64,000 nt of DNA from Salinispora arenicola (lineage in GTDB: Bacteria > Actinomycetota > Actinomycetes > Mycobacteriales > Micromonosporaceae): NCBI RefSeq assembly GCF_006716065.1, contig NZ_VFOL01000001.1, forward strand, positions 4,092,001-4,156,000, written 5' to 3'. Made by a program: the position numbers and the translations under genes. The notes beneath the pieces were generated by a model. The model saw nothing but the letters and a program-made list of their open reading frames with translations. It had not been told where the DNA came from and searched no databases. Below, in pieces: positions 33,121 through 42,577 of this stretch (positions are counted from its first letter, which is position 1; every line of letters begins with the position of its first letter).

Positions 33121-33741
33121 ATGGCGAGGTATTTCGACGTGCACCCGGACAACCCCCAGCCCCGGATCCTGCGGCAGGTCGTCGGGCTCGTGCAGGCCGG
33201 TGGCCTGATCGCCTACCCCACGGATTCGTGCTTCGCGCTCGGTTGCCAGCTGGGCGACCGACACGGGCTGGACCGGATCCGTGACATCCGCCGGCTCAAC
33301 GAGCGGCACCACTTCACGCTGGTCTGCCGGGACTTCGCGCAGCTGGGTCAGTTCGTGCAGATCAGCAACGCGATGTTCCGGCTGGTCAAGTCCTGCATTC
33401 CGGGTAGCTACACATTCGTCCTGCCGGCCACCCGTGAGGTGCCGCGCCGGATGCTGCACCCACGTAAGCGCACCGTCGGGGTCCGGGTGCCGGACCATAC
33501 CGTCACCCAGGCGTTGCTGGCCGAACTCGGCGAGCCGTTGGTCTCCAGCACCCTGATCCTGCCCGGCGAGGACGAGCCGTTGACCCAGGGGTGGGAGATC
33601 AAGGAACGGTTGGACCATGTGCTCGACGGCGTGGTGGACGCGGGTGACTGTGGCAAGGAACCCACGACGGTGGTGGACCTGTCGGGCGACGAGCCGGAGG
33701 TGCTACGCCGTGGCGCGGGGGACACGTCCCGCTTCGAGTAG
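33121..33741 (+). CDS. Sua5/YciO/YrdC-family protein (threonylcarbamoyl-AMP synthase-like)
   Basis: 206 aa, a single YrdC domain: GGLIAYPTDSCFALGCQ, R-x-x-R-RLNERHHFTLVCR, GSYTFVLPAT, RKRTVGVRVPDH, PLVSSTLI. This is the compact YciO-like form without the C-terminal Sua5 domain. The family makes threonylcarbamoyl-AMP for tRNA t6A37; YciO members are close relatives whose role in t6A is less certain. A second, more typical copy elsewhere in the genome would be expected. Converges with the DUF2306 gene with only 13 bp between stops. Confidence 0.88.
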   Translation: MARYFDVHPDNPQPRILRQVVGLVQAGGLIAYPTDSCFALGCQLGDRHGLDRIRDIRRLNERHHFTLVCRDFAQLGQFVQISNAMFRLVKSCIPGSYTFVLPATREVPRRMLHPRKRTVGVRVPDHTVTQALLAELGEPLVSSTLILPGEDEPLTQGWEIKERLDHVLDGVVDAGDCGKEPTTVVDLSGDEPEVLRRGAGDTSRFE

Positions 33742-33754
33742 CGGTGCCGTCGGG

Positions 33755-34498
33755 CTAGCCGAGCAGAGCCGTGCTCCTGTCCTTGATCGTTGAGTGCCCC
33801 TGCCTGCCGTCGGCCGTCACGGGTTGGCGCCTCGCGCCCGTGCCGACTCGGTCGCCAGAGGCCCGGCGTGGCTGAGCCGGTCTCCTGCGGAGCGCCCACT
33901 CCACCACGGCGAGGTTGATCACCCAGCCGGCGAGCATCAGCATCGCCCGGGGGTTTCCGGTCGATTCGCCGGTCAGCAGAATCCAGGGCGCATTGGTCAG
34001 GGCCTGGGTGCCCGCCCCGAGGCCGATCGCGTAGGCGCGTGCCATCCAGGCGCGGTGCCGGGTGATCTGCCGCTGTCGGATGCTGGTGAAGCCGAGGATG
34101 AGGCAGCCGACCATGGCGGCCCCGACGGCGAGTCGGATGCCGGTGAGGAGTTCGTTGTCCTGGGCCGGGCGGGGGTAGAGAACCGTCATCCACAGGCCGG
34201 ACAGTGCCGCCGCGAGCCCGAGGGGGACGAGGACGCGCCCGGCCATGCGGTGCCAGTCGCGTCTGCGGCGGCGGAGGCCACGGGCGAACTGGAGCGCGCC
34301 GAACAGGCAGTAGAGGGCGGAGCTGACGATGTGGACCAGCACGGGGGTTGGTGAGGCGAAGAACCGGGCGTTGTCCGGTGTGACTGGCGCGTCGCTGGCC
34401 AGTTCGGTGACTCGGAACGTACCGGCGATCACTGGGATCGCACTGAGCGCGATCAGCCCGGCCGGCACGAGCCACTCTCGCTTGGGTGGTAAAGGCAC
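33755..34498 (-). CDS. DUF2306 membrane protein
   Basis: 247 aa with about seven hydrophobic helices: VPAGLIALSAIPVIAG, LVHIVSSALYCLFGALQF, VLVPLGLAAALSGLWMTV, LAVGAAMVGCLILGFT, then RHRAWMARAYAIGLGAGTQ, and MLMLAGWVINLAVVEW. The R-W-HR-AGR and RQ-I-RHRAWM motifs are the DUF2306 signature, a heme-oxidase-like membrane fold of unknown function. The C-terminal 40 residues are polar and probably disordered. Two near-identical palindromes lie 55-103 bp upstream, so expression is probably controlled by a dimeric repressor that is not encoded next to it. Confidence 0.8.
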   Translation of the reverse strand: MPLPPKREWLVPAGLIALSAIPVIAGTFRVTELASDAPVTPDNARFFASPTPVLVHIVSSALYCLFGALQFARGLRRRRRDWHRMAGRVLVPLGLAAALSGLWMTVLYPRPAQDNELLTGIRLAVGAAMVGCLILGFTSIRQRQITRHRAWMARAYAIGLGAGTQALTNAPWILLTGESTGNPRAMLMLAGWVINLAVVEWALRRRPAQPRRASGDRVGTGARRQPVTADGRQGHSTIKDRSTALLG

Positions 34499-34552
34499 GC
34501 TATGCCCCTGTTCGTTGTGGACATTGCGGTCCGCCCGAGCTGGGGCAGACGC

Positions 34553-34571
34553 CAGTGTACGGCGTACACTG
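34553..34571. promoter_or_regulatory. Operator palindrome 1 upstream of the DUF2306 gene
   Basis: CAGTGTACGGCGTACACTG is a perfect 19-bp palindrome around a central G. It shares the 15-bp core GTGTACGGCGTACAC with a second copy at 34587-34601; the centres are 32 bp apart, three helical turns. The form is typical of TetR-type repressor sites. Confidence 0.75.
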
Positions 34572-34586
34572 TGCGTCGAATGTAGG

Positions 34587-34601
34587 GTGTACGGCGTACA
34601 C
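34587..34601. promoter_or_regulatory. Operator palindrome 2 upstream of the DUF2306 gene
   Basis: GTGTACGGCGTACAC, a perfect 15-bp palindrome with central G, identical to the core of the copy at 34553-34571. Confidence 0.75.
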
Positions 34602-34746
34602 GGTCAAGCGGATGATTGGTCGGGAGGATCACGCCGGATGCCCGAGCCCCACCAGCGCACAGTTCGCCGCTGGCGCGACCGGCAGCCCACCGGCGGGCGC
34701 TTCCGACGTGACGAACCGGGTTGATGCGCGGGCGTCGGTGGGCCGC

Positions 34747-35958
34747 TCAGCCTGCCACGCGTCGACCGGCCCGCCGCCACCCGGCGAGCACACCAACCAG
34801 GACGGTCAACAGGGCGGCCACGGTGCCGACCGCGACCGGCACCAGTGACCCGGACCCTGCGCCAGCTCCGGCCTTGTCGTCACCGGCGACGACGACCCGC
34901 TTGTCCTTGTCCTTCTTCGCCTGCTCCGGCGCGACCAGATGGCCGACCGCGTCGTCGGGGGCGAGGGCGAAACCCCAGTTCAGCAACGCAGCGGCCTCAC
35001 CCAGGCTGCCCAGGGGAGCAGTCTCCGCCCCGAGCAGCGTCACCGCGAGCCTCCGGCCGTCGCGTTCGGCCACACCGACGTACGTCTGTCGGGCAAGGTC
35101 GGTGAAGCCCGTCTTGCCGCCGAGCATCCCCGGATAGGTCCCCAGGAGGGTCTCGTCGCCGGTGAGGGCGAGCGCGGACCGTCCCGGCCCGGACGGCAGG
35201 TGCGCCGTACGGGTGGCGATGTACCGACGGAAGTCGTCCCGGGCGAACGTGGCCCGCGCGATCAGCGCCAGGTCGTAGGCGCTGGTGTACTGTCCGGTTC
35301 CGTCCAGCCCAGACGGTGTCACCGCGTGGGTCTGGTTGGCCCGCAGCCGCCGTGCCTCCTCGTTCATCACCTGCACCCCGCCCTCCCGGCCGGCGGATCC
35401 GCCGCCGATCCGGGCCAGGACGTTGGCCGCGTCGTTACCGGACTGGAGAAGCAGCCCCAGCCACAGTTCCTTGACCGTGTACCGGCCGCCCGCGACCACC
35501 CCCATCAGTGAGCTTGCCGGGTCGAGGTCGTCCAGGTCCTCGCGGGTCACCTCGACCACCTTCGTCGGGTCGAGCCGGGGCAGCAGCGCGGCAGCGAGCA
35601 GCAGCTTCTGCACACTGGCGGGCGTGCGGTGCTGATGCGGCCCGCAGCCGCCCAGGACCCGGCCGCTGGCAAGGTCGGCAACCACCCAGGAGGTGGCGGT
35701 GACCGCTGGTGCCTTCGGGGTGTCGGCCGGCACGACCAGCCCGGCGGTCCCCAGCGCGGTACCGCCGACCGCACCGTTGGTGGGGTCGACCGGAGGTGGC
35801 GACGGCATGCCGGCCGGACGGGACGGCGCCTCCACAGTGGGGCACGGCCGCGCTGTGGCGGCTGCCTGGTGCTGGGCCGCGACCGGCGCGGCGGGCGACA
35901 CGACGATGGCGCTCACCGTCACGATGACGGCTGGCGCAACGATCCGACGGATAGTCAC
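34747..35958 (-). CDS. D-alanyl-D-alanine carboxypeptidase (peptidase S11), membrane-anchored paralogue
   Basis: 403 aa, a paralogue of the enzyme at 14559-15812 with the same layout: signal peptide (IVAPAVIVTVSAIVVSPAAPVAA), Pro-rich linker, catalytic motifs SVQK, SGN and KTG (in ASVQKLLLAAALLP, LLLQSGNDAANVL, GGKTGFTDLA), then a Lys-rich spacer, a C-terminal membrane helix (VAVGTVAALLTVLVGVL) and an Arg-rich tail. The GTG at 35958 gives a proper signal peptide; longer frames upstream run into repeat DNA. It trims D-Ala from peptidoglycan. Upstream is a tandem repeat array. Confidence 0.92.
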   Translation of the reverse strand: MTIRRIVAPAVIVTVSAIVVSPAAPVAAQHQAAATARPCPTVEAPSRPAGMPSPPPVDPTNGAVGGTALGTAGLVVPADTPKAPAVTATSWVVADLASGRVLGGCGPHQHRTPASVQKLLLAAALLPRLDPTKVVEVTREDLDDLDPASSLMGVVAGGRYTVKELWLGLLLQSGNDAANVLARIGGGSAGREGGVQVMNEEARRLRANQTHAVTPSGLDGTGQYTSAYDLALIARATFARDDFRRYIATRTAHLPSGPGRSALALTGDETLLGTYPGMLGGKTGFTDLARQTYVGVAERDGRRLAVTLLGAETAPLGSLGEAAALLNWGFALAPDDAVGHLVAPEQAKKDKDKRVVVAGDDKAGAGAGSGSLVPVAVGTVAALLTVLVGVLAGWRRAGRRVAG

Positions 35959-36367
35959 ATGAGGCACGGTAGTGGTGACGCGGCCGGACCGCGGCGGTTG
36001 GGAGAAGCGCGGCGTATCGGCACCGGGGGGACCGGTGGTGTGTCGGACACCCACCTGTTCGGCATCGGGTCGGACGTGCCGTTCGAACACTCCGTGCGGC
36101 GCCGGGTGACGTTCGACTACTCCGTGAGCGTCGGATGCTGTTCGACCACTCCGTGCGGCGCCGGGTGACGTTCGACCACTCCGTGAGCGTCGGTGTCGTT
36201 CGACCGAAACCGGCCTGCCGTCCCGCGGTCGTGGCCGTCGGCCGACGCTCCTCGGGGTGGCGCCGTCGGCTGACCGTTCCGGGTGTCGCCATGACGGTGT
36301 TTCCGCCGTCGTCGAGTGGGAACCCGGGCGGCACAAGCCAGCCGACCGACGGCCGGAGGAGCCCACC
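35959..36367. other. 409-bp divergent intergenic region with a tandem repeat
   Basis: Lies between the minus-strand carboxypeptidase and the plus-strand beta-helix gene. Its middle is the 28-30-bp repeat array at 36081-36206. The last part carries GGAGGAG as the ribosome binding site for the ATG at 36368. No convincing gene was seen on either strand. Confidence 0.6.
36081..36206. repeat. Tandem array of about 30-bp units (GTTCGANNACTCCGTG)
   Basis: The core GTTCGANNACTCCGTG recurs at 36081, 36111, 36140 and 36170, with a partial fifth copy (GTTCGACC) at 36198. Every other unit is more alike: the 59-bp double unit starting at 36081 is repeated almost exactly at 36140 (including GCGGCGCCGGGTGACG). 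Intervals are 28-30 bp. There are no unique spacers, so it is not CRISPR. Confidence 0.85.
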
Positions 36368-38038
36368 ATGTCCCACCAGGGTCTGTCCACTGCGGTTCCG
36401 AAGCGGCTCACGCCGGTGGCCGGCGCCCCGCTGTGGTGCGTGGCCACCGAGCACGGGCTGCGCGGCGACGGCGTCACCAACGACCAGCCGGCCCTCGCCG
36501 CCCTCGTTGACCTGCTCGGTGAGGGGTATGCGGCCGACGGGCGAGCGCGGGTCATCTACTGCCCGCCGGGCATCTACTCGATCCGGGACGCCGGCACGGT
36601 GTGGCGCAGCGGGGTGTCGCTGATCGGCGCCGGGCCGGCGGCGACCCGATTTTTGCTCAGCAACGAGGGGGAGCGGTCGGCGCCGGTGCCGTTGGCCTTC
36701 TGGACGACGGTGCAGCACGGCGCGGACCGGGACCGGCACATCGCCGAGGTCACCTTCGCCGACTTCGAGATCGACGGCTCCGGGGTGGCGATGACCGAGT
36801 ACTCCTACCTTGCCAAAGGCCTGGGCTTGCAGTACGTCGTGCGTGGGGTGTTCCGCAACCTCTACATCCACCACACCGGTGCCACCGGGCTGGGCTGTGA
36901 CTTCCTTCAGGACACGTTGATCGAGGGGTGTGTGGTGGTCGGCTGCGGCCGACTGGACAACGGCCTTCAGATGGGCGGCGCGGGCATCGGCATCGGCGTT
37001 GGGGGCTGGGGTGAGGTCGAGCGGTGCACGATCGCCAACTGCACCACGGTCGGCAACGGCACCAACGGGATCTTCCTCGAGTTGCAGAAGTCGTACTGGA
37101 TCCCGCCGCGTGGCTACCGGATCGTCGGCTGCCACAGCCAGGCCAACCGATTCGGCATCTCCGACTGGGGCGCCGACGGCCTCGTGGTCACCTCCTGCAC
37201 CCTCACCTCGAACCTGGAGGCGGGCTTCGACGTCTCCGCCAACGGCACCGCCAGCGTCGCCGGCCGTGGCGGCATCCTCGCCGACTGTGTCATCGACCGC
37301 AACATCGGCGACGGCATCAGCATGGGGAACACCCCGGGTCCGTACACCATCCGGGGCAACCGGATCAGCGGCAACGGTGGGTACGGCTACCACGAGCATG
37401 ACCTCGGCAACGGCTTCCGGGGCCCGTCCGCGTCCGTGGTGATCGAGGGCAACGACCTCGCCGACAACGCCCTGGATGCGATCCGGATCGACCGGCCGAT
37501 GGTGGACGCGTTCGTGGTCGGCAACCGTATCCGCGACAACGGACGCCGCTTCGCTCCCGCCGTCGTCGGTTCCGGTGCTTCCGTGCGGTACGGGCGCAAG
37601 TCGGTGACCGACGGGGCCGCGACCTGGCCACCGGACGGCCACCGGGGCAAGGTGGTCGAGGTGGACGGCCGGAGGGCCGTGGTCGCCTGCAACTCCGACT
37701 CTGAACTCACCCTGGCCGAGGTGCGGCCCGACGCCGTCACCGGCTGGAGTGAGGACGTGCCGCCGCCGGGTAGCCAGTACCGGCTGCCGGATCCACCGGT
37801 GGAGCGGGCCGGGATCACGATCAACGCGGCGGTGGACTCGACGACGGTGCGCGGCAACCGGGTCTGGGGTACTGGCGCCGCCACGCAGACCTACGGGCTG
37901 TGGATCACCGAACACGGCAGCTGCGTGGACGGCCGGGTCGAGGACAACGACATCACCGGCAACGCCGAGGAGGCGATCCGCCTGGACACCCCACCGCTGG
38001 GCGGCAGGTGGGCCCGCAACTACACCGACGAGGGCTGA
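36368..38038 (+). CDS. Right-handed beta-helix repeat protein (pectate-lyase-like)
   Basis: 556 aa. The N-terminal GLRGDGVTNDQPALAALVD is the typical opening of glycosyl-hydrolase-28/pectate-lyase-3-like beta-helix proteins. It is followed by many parallel beta-helix turns with the pattern (I/V)xxNxIxxNxxxGI, for instance ADCVIDRNIGDGISMG, IRGNRISGNGGYGY and VIEGNDLADNALDAIRI. No signal peptide is visible, although such proteins are often secreted. Good ribosome binding site GGAGGAG before the ATG. Carbohydrate binding or cleavage is likely from the fold; no catalytic residues can be assigned. Confidence 0.8.
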   Translation: MSHQGLSTAVPKRLTPVAGAPLWCVATEHGLRGDGVTNDQPALAALVDLLGEGYAADGRARVIYCPPGIYSIRDAGTVWRSGVSLIGAGPAATRFLLSNEGERSAPVPLAFWTTVQHGADRDRHIAEVTFADFEIDGSGVAMTEYSYLAKGLGLQYVVRGVFRNLYIHHTGATGLGCDFLQDTLIEGCVVVGCGRLDNGLQMGGAGIGIGVGGWGEVERCTIANCTTVGNGTNGIFLELQKSYWIPPRGYRIVGCHSQANRFGISDWGADGLVVTSCTLTSNLEAGFDVSANGTASVAGRGGILADCVIDRNIGDGISMGNTPGPYTIRGNRISGNGGYGYHEHDLGNGFRGPSASVVIEGNDLADNALDAIRIDRPMVDAFVVGNRIRDNGRRFAPAVVGSGASVRYGRKSVTDGAATWPPDGHRGKVVEVDGRRAVVACNSDSELTLAEVRPDAVTGWSEDVPPPGSQYRLPDPPVERAGITINAAVDSTTVRGNRVWGTGAATQTYGLWITEHGSCVDGRVEDNDITGNAEEAIRLDTPPLGGRWARNYTDEG

Positions 38039-39839
38039 GCCAGGTCACCGCCCCCGGTCACTGTTGTCGAGCATGCCGTCGAGCGCCAGGGCGGTGGTGA
38101 TCAGGGAGAGGTGGCTGAACGCCTGCGGGAAGTTGCCGATCTGCTGCCCGGTGAGGGCGATCTCCTCGGCGTAGAGCCGAAGGTGGTTGCTGAAGGTGAA
38201 CATCTTCTCGAAGGTGAGCAGGGCGTCCTCCAACCGTCCCGAGCAGGCGAGGGCGGCGACATACCAGAAGGTGCACATGTTGAAGGTGCCCTCGTCGCCG
38301 GGAAGGCCGTCCGGTGCCTCCGAGGGCTTGTACCGGTGGACCAGGCTGTCCGAGACGAGATCCTCGTCGATCGCACGCAGGGTGGATTGCCACAGCGGGT
38401 CGTTCGGGGTGACGAACCCGACCGACGGCATGATCAGCAGCGCGGCGTCGAGTACCCGCTCCCCGTACGCCTGCACGAAGGAGCCACGGGTCCGGTCGTA
38501 ACCCCGCGCCATGATCTGGTTGTAGATGGCGTCGCGTTCGCGTTCCCATCGCGCGATGTCGCCGGGACGGCCGTGGCGGGCGGACAGTCTTATCGCCCGG
38601 TCCATCGCCACCCAGGACATGAGCCGGCCGAACGTGTAGTCGCGCGGATGGGTGCGGCTCTCCCAGATGCCGGCGTCGGGCTGGTTCCAGTTGTCGCAGA
38701 GCCAGTCGACCATCCGCACGGTGCTGCGCCACACCTGGTGCGTGACCCGGATGCCCTGCTGGTCGGCGAAGAGCATCGCGTCCAGGGCCTCGCCGTGGAT
38801 GTCGAGTTGGAGCTGGTCGGCGGCGCCGTTGCCGATCCGGACCGGCCCGGACCCCAGGTAGCCCTCCAGGTGGCCGAGGATCTCCTCGTGTAGGTCGGAG
38901 GAGCCGTCCACCCGGTACATGATCTTCAAGGGGGTCGCGTGGTCGCCGGCTTCGCGGATGCGCTCGTCGAGCCAGTTCGTGTACCGAGCGGCCTCCTCGG
39001 TGAAGCCCAGGCCGAGCAGGGCGTGCACCGAGAACGAGGTGTCCCGGATCCAGGTGTAGCGGTAGTCCCAGTTGCGGGTGCCGCCGATCTCCTCGGGCAG
39101 CGCGGCGGTCGGCGCGGCGATCATGGCCCCGGTTGGCGCGTAGGTCATCAGTTTCAGCGTGATCGCCGAGCGTTCGACCATCTCCCGCCACCGGCCGGTG
39201 TACCGGGACCGGTCGAGCCAGCGGCGCCAGTATTCGCGCGTTGCCTCGAACAGTTCCTGGGCCTCCTCGACGGGGAAGAGCCGGGGGTGGCCGGGAGCGG
39301 CCGTCTCCGCCACCAGCGCGCCGGTGTCGCCCTCGTGCAGGGTCGCGAAGGCGAGTAGGTCCCCGTTGACGTCGCGCAGGTTGTCCGCCGGAACCAGCAG
39401 CCCGCCCCGGCGGGAGGTGTGGATGGTCAGGGTGCCTGACGGGGCGTGGAAGACGCTGCCGTCGCGGTGCACCCGCAACACGTGCCGTTGCCGGCCGTAG
39501 TCGAACCGTGGGCAGCACTCGAGGCGGAACCGCATGGTGCCGCGCACCATGTTGATGATCCGGACGATTCGGTGCTGGTCGGTCGGGTGTTCGCCGGTGA
39601 CCGGCATGAAGTCGATGATTTCGCTGACCCCGTCGGCGCTGATGAACCTGGTGATCAGGATCGGGGTGTTCGGCAGGTAGAGCTGCTTGCTGATGTACTG
39701 CACGCCGTCCGGGACGACGGAGAAGTAGCCGCCGCGGCGGCGGTCGAGCAGACCCGCGAAGATACTCGGGGAGTCGAACCGGGGCGCGCAGAACCAGTCG
39801 ATCGTGCCGTTTCGGGTGATCAGGGCCGCGGTCTGCAGG

Positions 39840-40868
<1,029 letters not shown>

Positions 40869-40899
40869 GCGAGATCGGTACGGCTCTGGGTCGGGTCGG

Positions 40900-41436
40900 T
40901 TACACACCGCTGGCGTACGTGCGGAGGCGCGGCGCCCACACGTCGAGACCGGGCACCCGTCGCCCGACGATCTTGGCCGCCTCGTCGGCGCGGCGCAACG
41001 TCACCGCGTCGGCCGCCGCCGGATGGGCGAGAAACCTCTCCTGCTCCTCGCCGGTCATCGCCGAGCCCTGTCTCGCCAAGCTCAGCCGGCTCGCCTCCGA
41101 CAGGCCGTAGTCGGGCTCGGTCGAGGCGAGGTAGCGCTTCGCCGGGACATGCAGTGCGACGAGGCCCGCCACCCGCGCGCCGAGGACGGGGCGGACGACA
41201 TCGGCGCCGACCCGGGCATGGTCGGGGTCGTCGCCAACGGCATGCCCTATGTCATGGACCAGTCCCGCCAGTTGGAGCCCGAGGTCATCCGGTCGTTCGT
41301 CACGCAGGACCGCCGCGCACTGCAGCCCGTGTGCCAACAGGTCCACCGGATCCCCCAGCGGCGGGGGCGCGTCGTACACCCCGTCGAGCCCGGCGAGGAA
41401 ACCCAGCAAACTCTCGGCGTCGAACACGACATGCAT
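40900..41436 (-). CDS. HD-domain protein of phosphonate catabolism (PhnZ-related)
   Basis: 178 aa. HD motif VHDIGHAVGDD, then HARVGADVV, ALHVPAKRYLA, LARQGSAMT and ADEAAKI, in the order of the HDIG proteins that accompany phosphonate-degradation genes. Known: PhnZ, a mixed-valence diiron HD oxygenase, cleaves 2-amino-1-hydroxyethylphosphonate. Seen here: the metal ligands (His, HD, His, Asp) are present, but the N-terminal Tyr-x-x-Glu substrate loop of PhnZ reads PPLGD, so activity may differ. It is divergent from the GntR regulator of the adjacent phosphonate operon with a repeat array between. Confidence 0.8.
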   Translation of the reverse strand: MHVVFDAESLLGFLAGLDGVYDAPPPLGDPVDLLAHGLQCAAVLRDERPDDLGLQLAGLVHDIGHAVGDDPDHARVGADVVRPVLGARVAGLVALHVPAKRYLASTEPDYGLSEASRLSLARQGSAMTGEEQERFLAHPAAADAVTLRRADEAAKIVGRRVPGLDVWAPRLRTYASGV

Positions 41437-41504
41437 GGCCGGCACCCTACCGGTGGCCCACGGTCCGATGCTGCCGTGGGACGGCCGCCCGCGGTGCCGG
41501 CGGC

Positions 41505-41633
41505 AACGACGAGTTCGTGCCGGCAAGGGAATGCGCCAGCGAGGAGTGTGTGCCGTCGGGGCATGCGCCAGCGAGGAGTGCGTGCCGTCGGGCATGCGCC
41601 AGTGGCGAGTTCGTGCCGTCAAGGGCATGTGCC
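41505..41633. repeat. Four tandem 31-33-bp units (core GAGTNNGTGCCG)
   Basis: Units at 41505-41537, 41538-41569, 41570-41600 and 41601-41633, all sharing GAGTNNGTGCCG, most with CATGCGCC or a close variant at the end. Units 2 and 3 are almost identical (AGCGAGGAGTGYGTGCCG). The array lies between the divergent HD and GntR genes. There are no unique spacers. Confidence 0.85.
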
Positions 41634-41677
41634 ACTCCGGGCCGTCTTCCAGGACGGGTGGTCCGACCCCCGAGGGT

Positions 41678-41683
41678 TAGGGT
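41678..41683 (+). promoter_or_regulatory. Candidate -10 (TAGGGT) for the GntR gene
   Basis: TAGGGT, six bases, then GTG at 41690. The leaderless arrangement favours GTG 41690 over the following ATG 41693. Confidence 0.4.
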
Positions 41684-41689
41684 CAGCCG

Positions 41690-42430
41690 GTGATGGTCGA
41701 CGCGGTTCGTGGTGGGGTGCCCGAGCATGGTCGGGTCCCCAAGTCTTTCGTGGTCAAGAACCAACTGCTCAACCTGCTGGCTGAACTGGGGGAGGGTGCC
41801 CTGCTGCCGGCCGAGCGTCAGCTCGCGGCGGCGTACGGGGTTGCTCGCTCCACGCTGCGGCAGGCGATCTCCGAGCTGACCATGGAGGGGCGCCTGCGCG
41901 CGTACCGTGGACGCGGCACGTTCGTCGCCGCTCCCAAGCTGATCCAGCCGCTCGGCCTGCACAGTTACACCGAGGCGCTGCACGCCATGGGCCACCAGCC
42001 GAGCCGCCGCGTGGTCACGGTCGACCGTCAGCCCGCCGGTGGCTCGCTCGCGGCCGATCTGGGGGTCGATGCCACCGACGAGGTGATGCACCTGGAGCGG
42101 GTGCTGCTCGCCGACGGTGAGCCGCTGGGACTGGAGAGCACCTACCTGCCGGTGCGCCGGTTCACCGACCTGATGACCGACTTCGACGGCACCGGCTCGC
42201 TCTACCAGCACATGACCGACCGGTACGGCATCCGCTATGCCGAGGCCACCGAGCGCATCGAGACCGTGCTGGCCAACCCCCGGGAGGCGATGCTGCTCGG
42301 CACGAACCCCGCCCAGCCGATGTTGCTCATGCAACGGGTCTCGGCGGACCAGGACGGTGTGCCGATCGAGCGGGTGCGCTCCCTGTATCGCGGTGACCGG
42401 ATAGGTTTCGCCACCCGACTGATCGGCTGA
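41690..42430 (+). CDS. GntR/HutC-family regulator of phosphonate utilisation
   Basis: 246 aa. N-terminal winged helix: KNQLLNLLAELGEGALLPAERQLAAAYGVARSTLRQAISEL, then GRLRAYRGRGTFVA. C-terminal UTRA effector domain (SYTEALHAMGHQPSRRV through RVRSLYRGDRIGFAT). Known: HutC-group regulators such as PhnF bind GGT-N4-ACC-type operators and sense a ligand of the pathway. A matching inverted repeat lies 44 bp after its stop, before the oxidase gene, so it probably controls the operon downstream and possibly the divergent HD gene. Confidence 0.92.
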   Translation: MMVDAVRGGVPEHGRVPKSFVVKNQLLNLLAELGEGALLPAERQLAAAYGVARSTLRQAISELTMEGRLRAYRGRGTFVAAPKLIQPLGLHSYTEALHAMGHQPSRRVVTVDRQPAGGSLAADLGVDATDEVMHLERVLLADGEPLGLESTYLPVRRFTDLMTDFDGTGSLYQHMTDRYGIRYAEATERIETVLANPREAMLLGTNPAQPMLLMQRVSADQDGVPIERVRSLYRGDRIGFATRLIG

Positions 42431-42474
42431 CCTGGGAGTTCCCGCCAACCTCCTGGGCCCACACACCTGTTGTT

Positions 42475-42490
42475 AAAGGTACGAACCTTT
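42475..42490. promoter_or_regulatory. Candidate GntR/HutC operator
   Basis: AAAGGT-ACGA-ACCTTT, a perfect 6-bp inverted repeat with 4-bp spacer. It preserves the GGT-A-N3-ACC layout of PhnF-type sites and lies 88 bp before the oxidase start in an unusually A/T-rich patch. Confidence 0.6.
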
Positions 42491-42577
42491 CGGGCTCATT
42501 TACCGGCGCGTCATCCTCCCGGCACCTGCGAGTCAACGCTCTCCCCAAAGCTTCTCGCTGAGCAAGGGAGAGAGAAC

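Noticed and set aside
36081..36206. Tandem repeats considered as a CRISPR array
   Set aside because: Units are contiguous with no unique spacers of constant length and no cas genes nearby.
35959..36555. N-terminal extension of the second carboxypeptidase on the minus strand
   Set aside because: It crosses the tandem repeat and overlaps the beta-helix gene; the GTG at 35958 gives a normal signal peptide.
41505..41633. Second tandem array considered as CRISPR or as coding sequence
   Set aside because: No spacers; frames through it give low-complexity peptides without a start signal or conserved extension.
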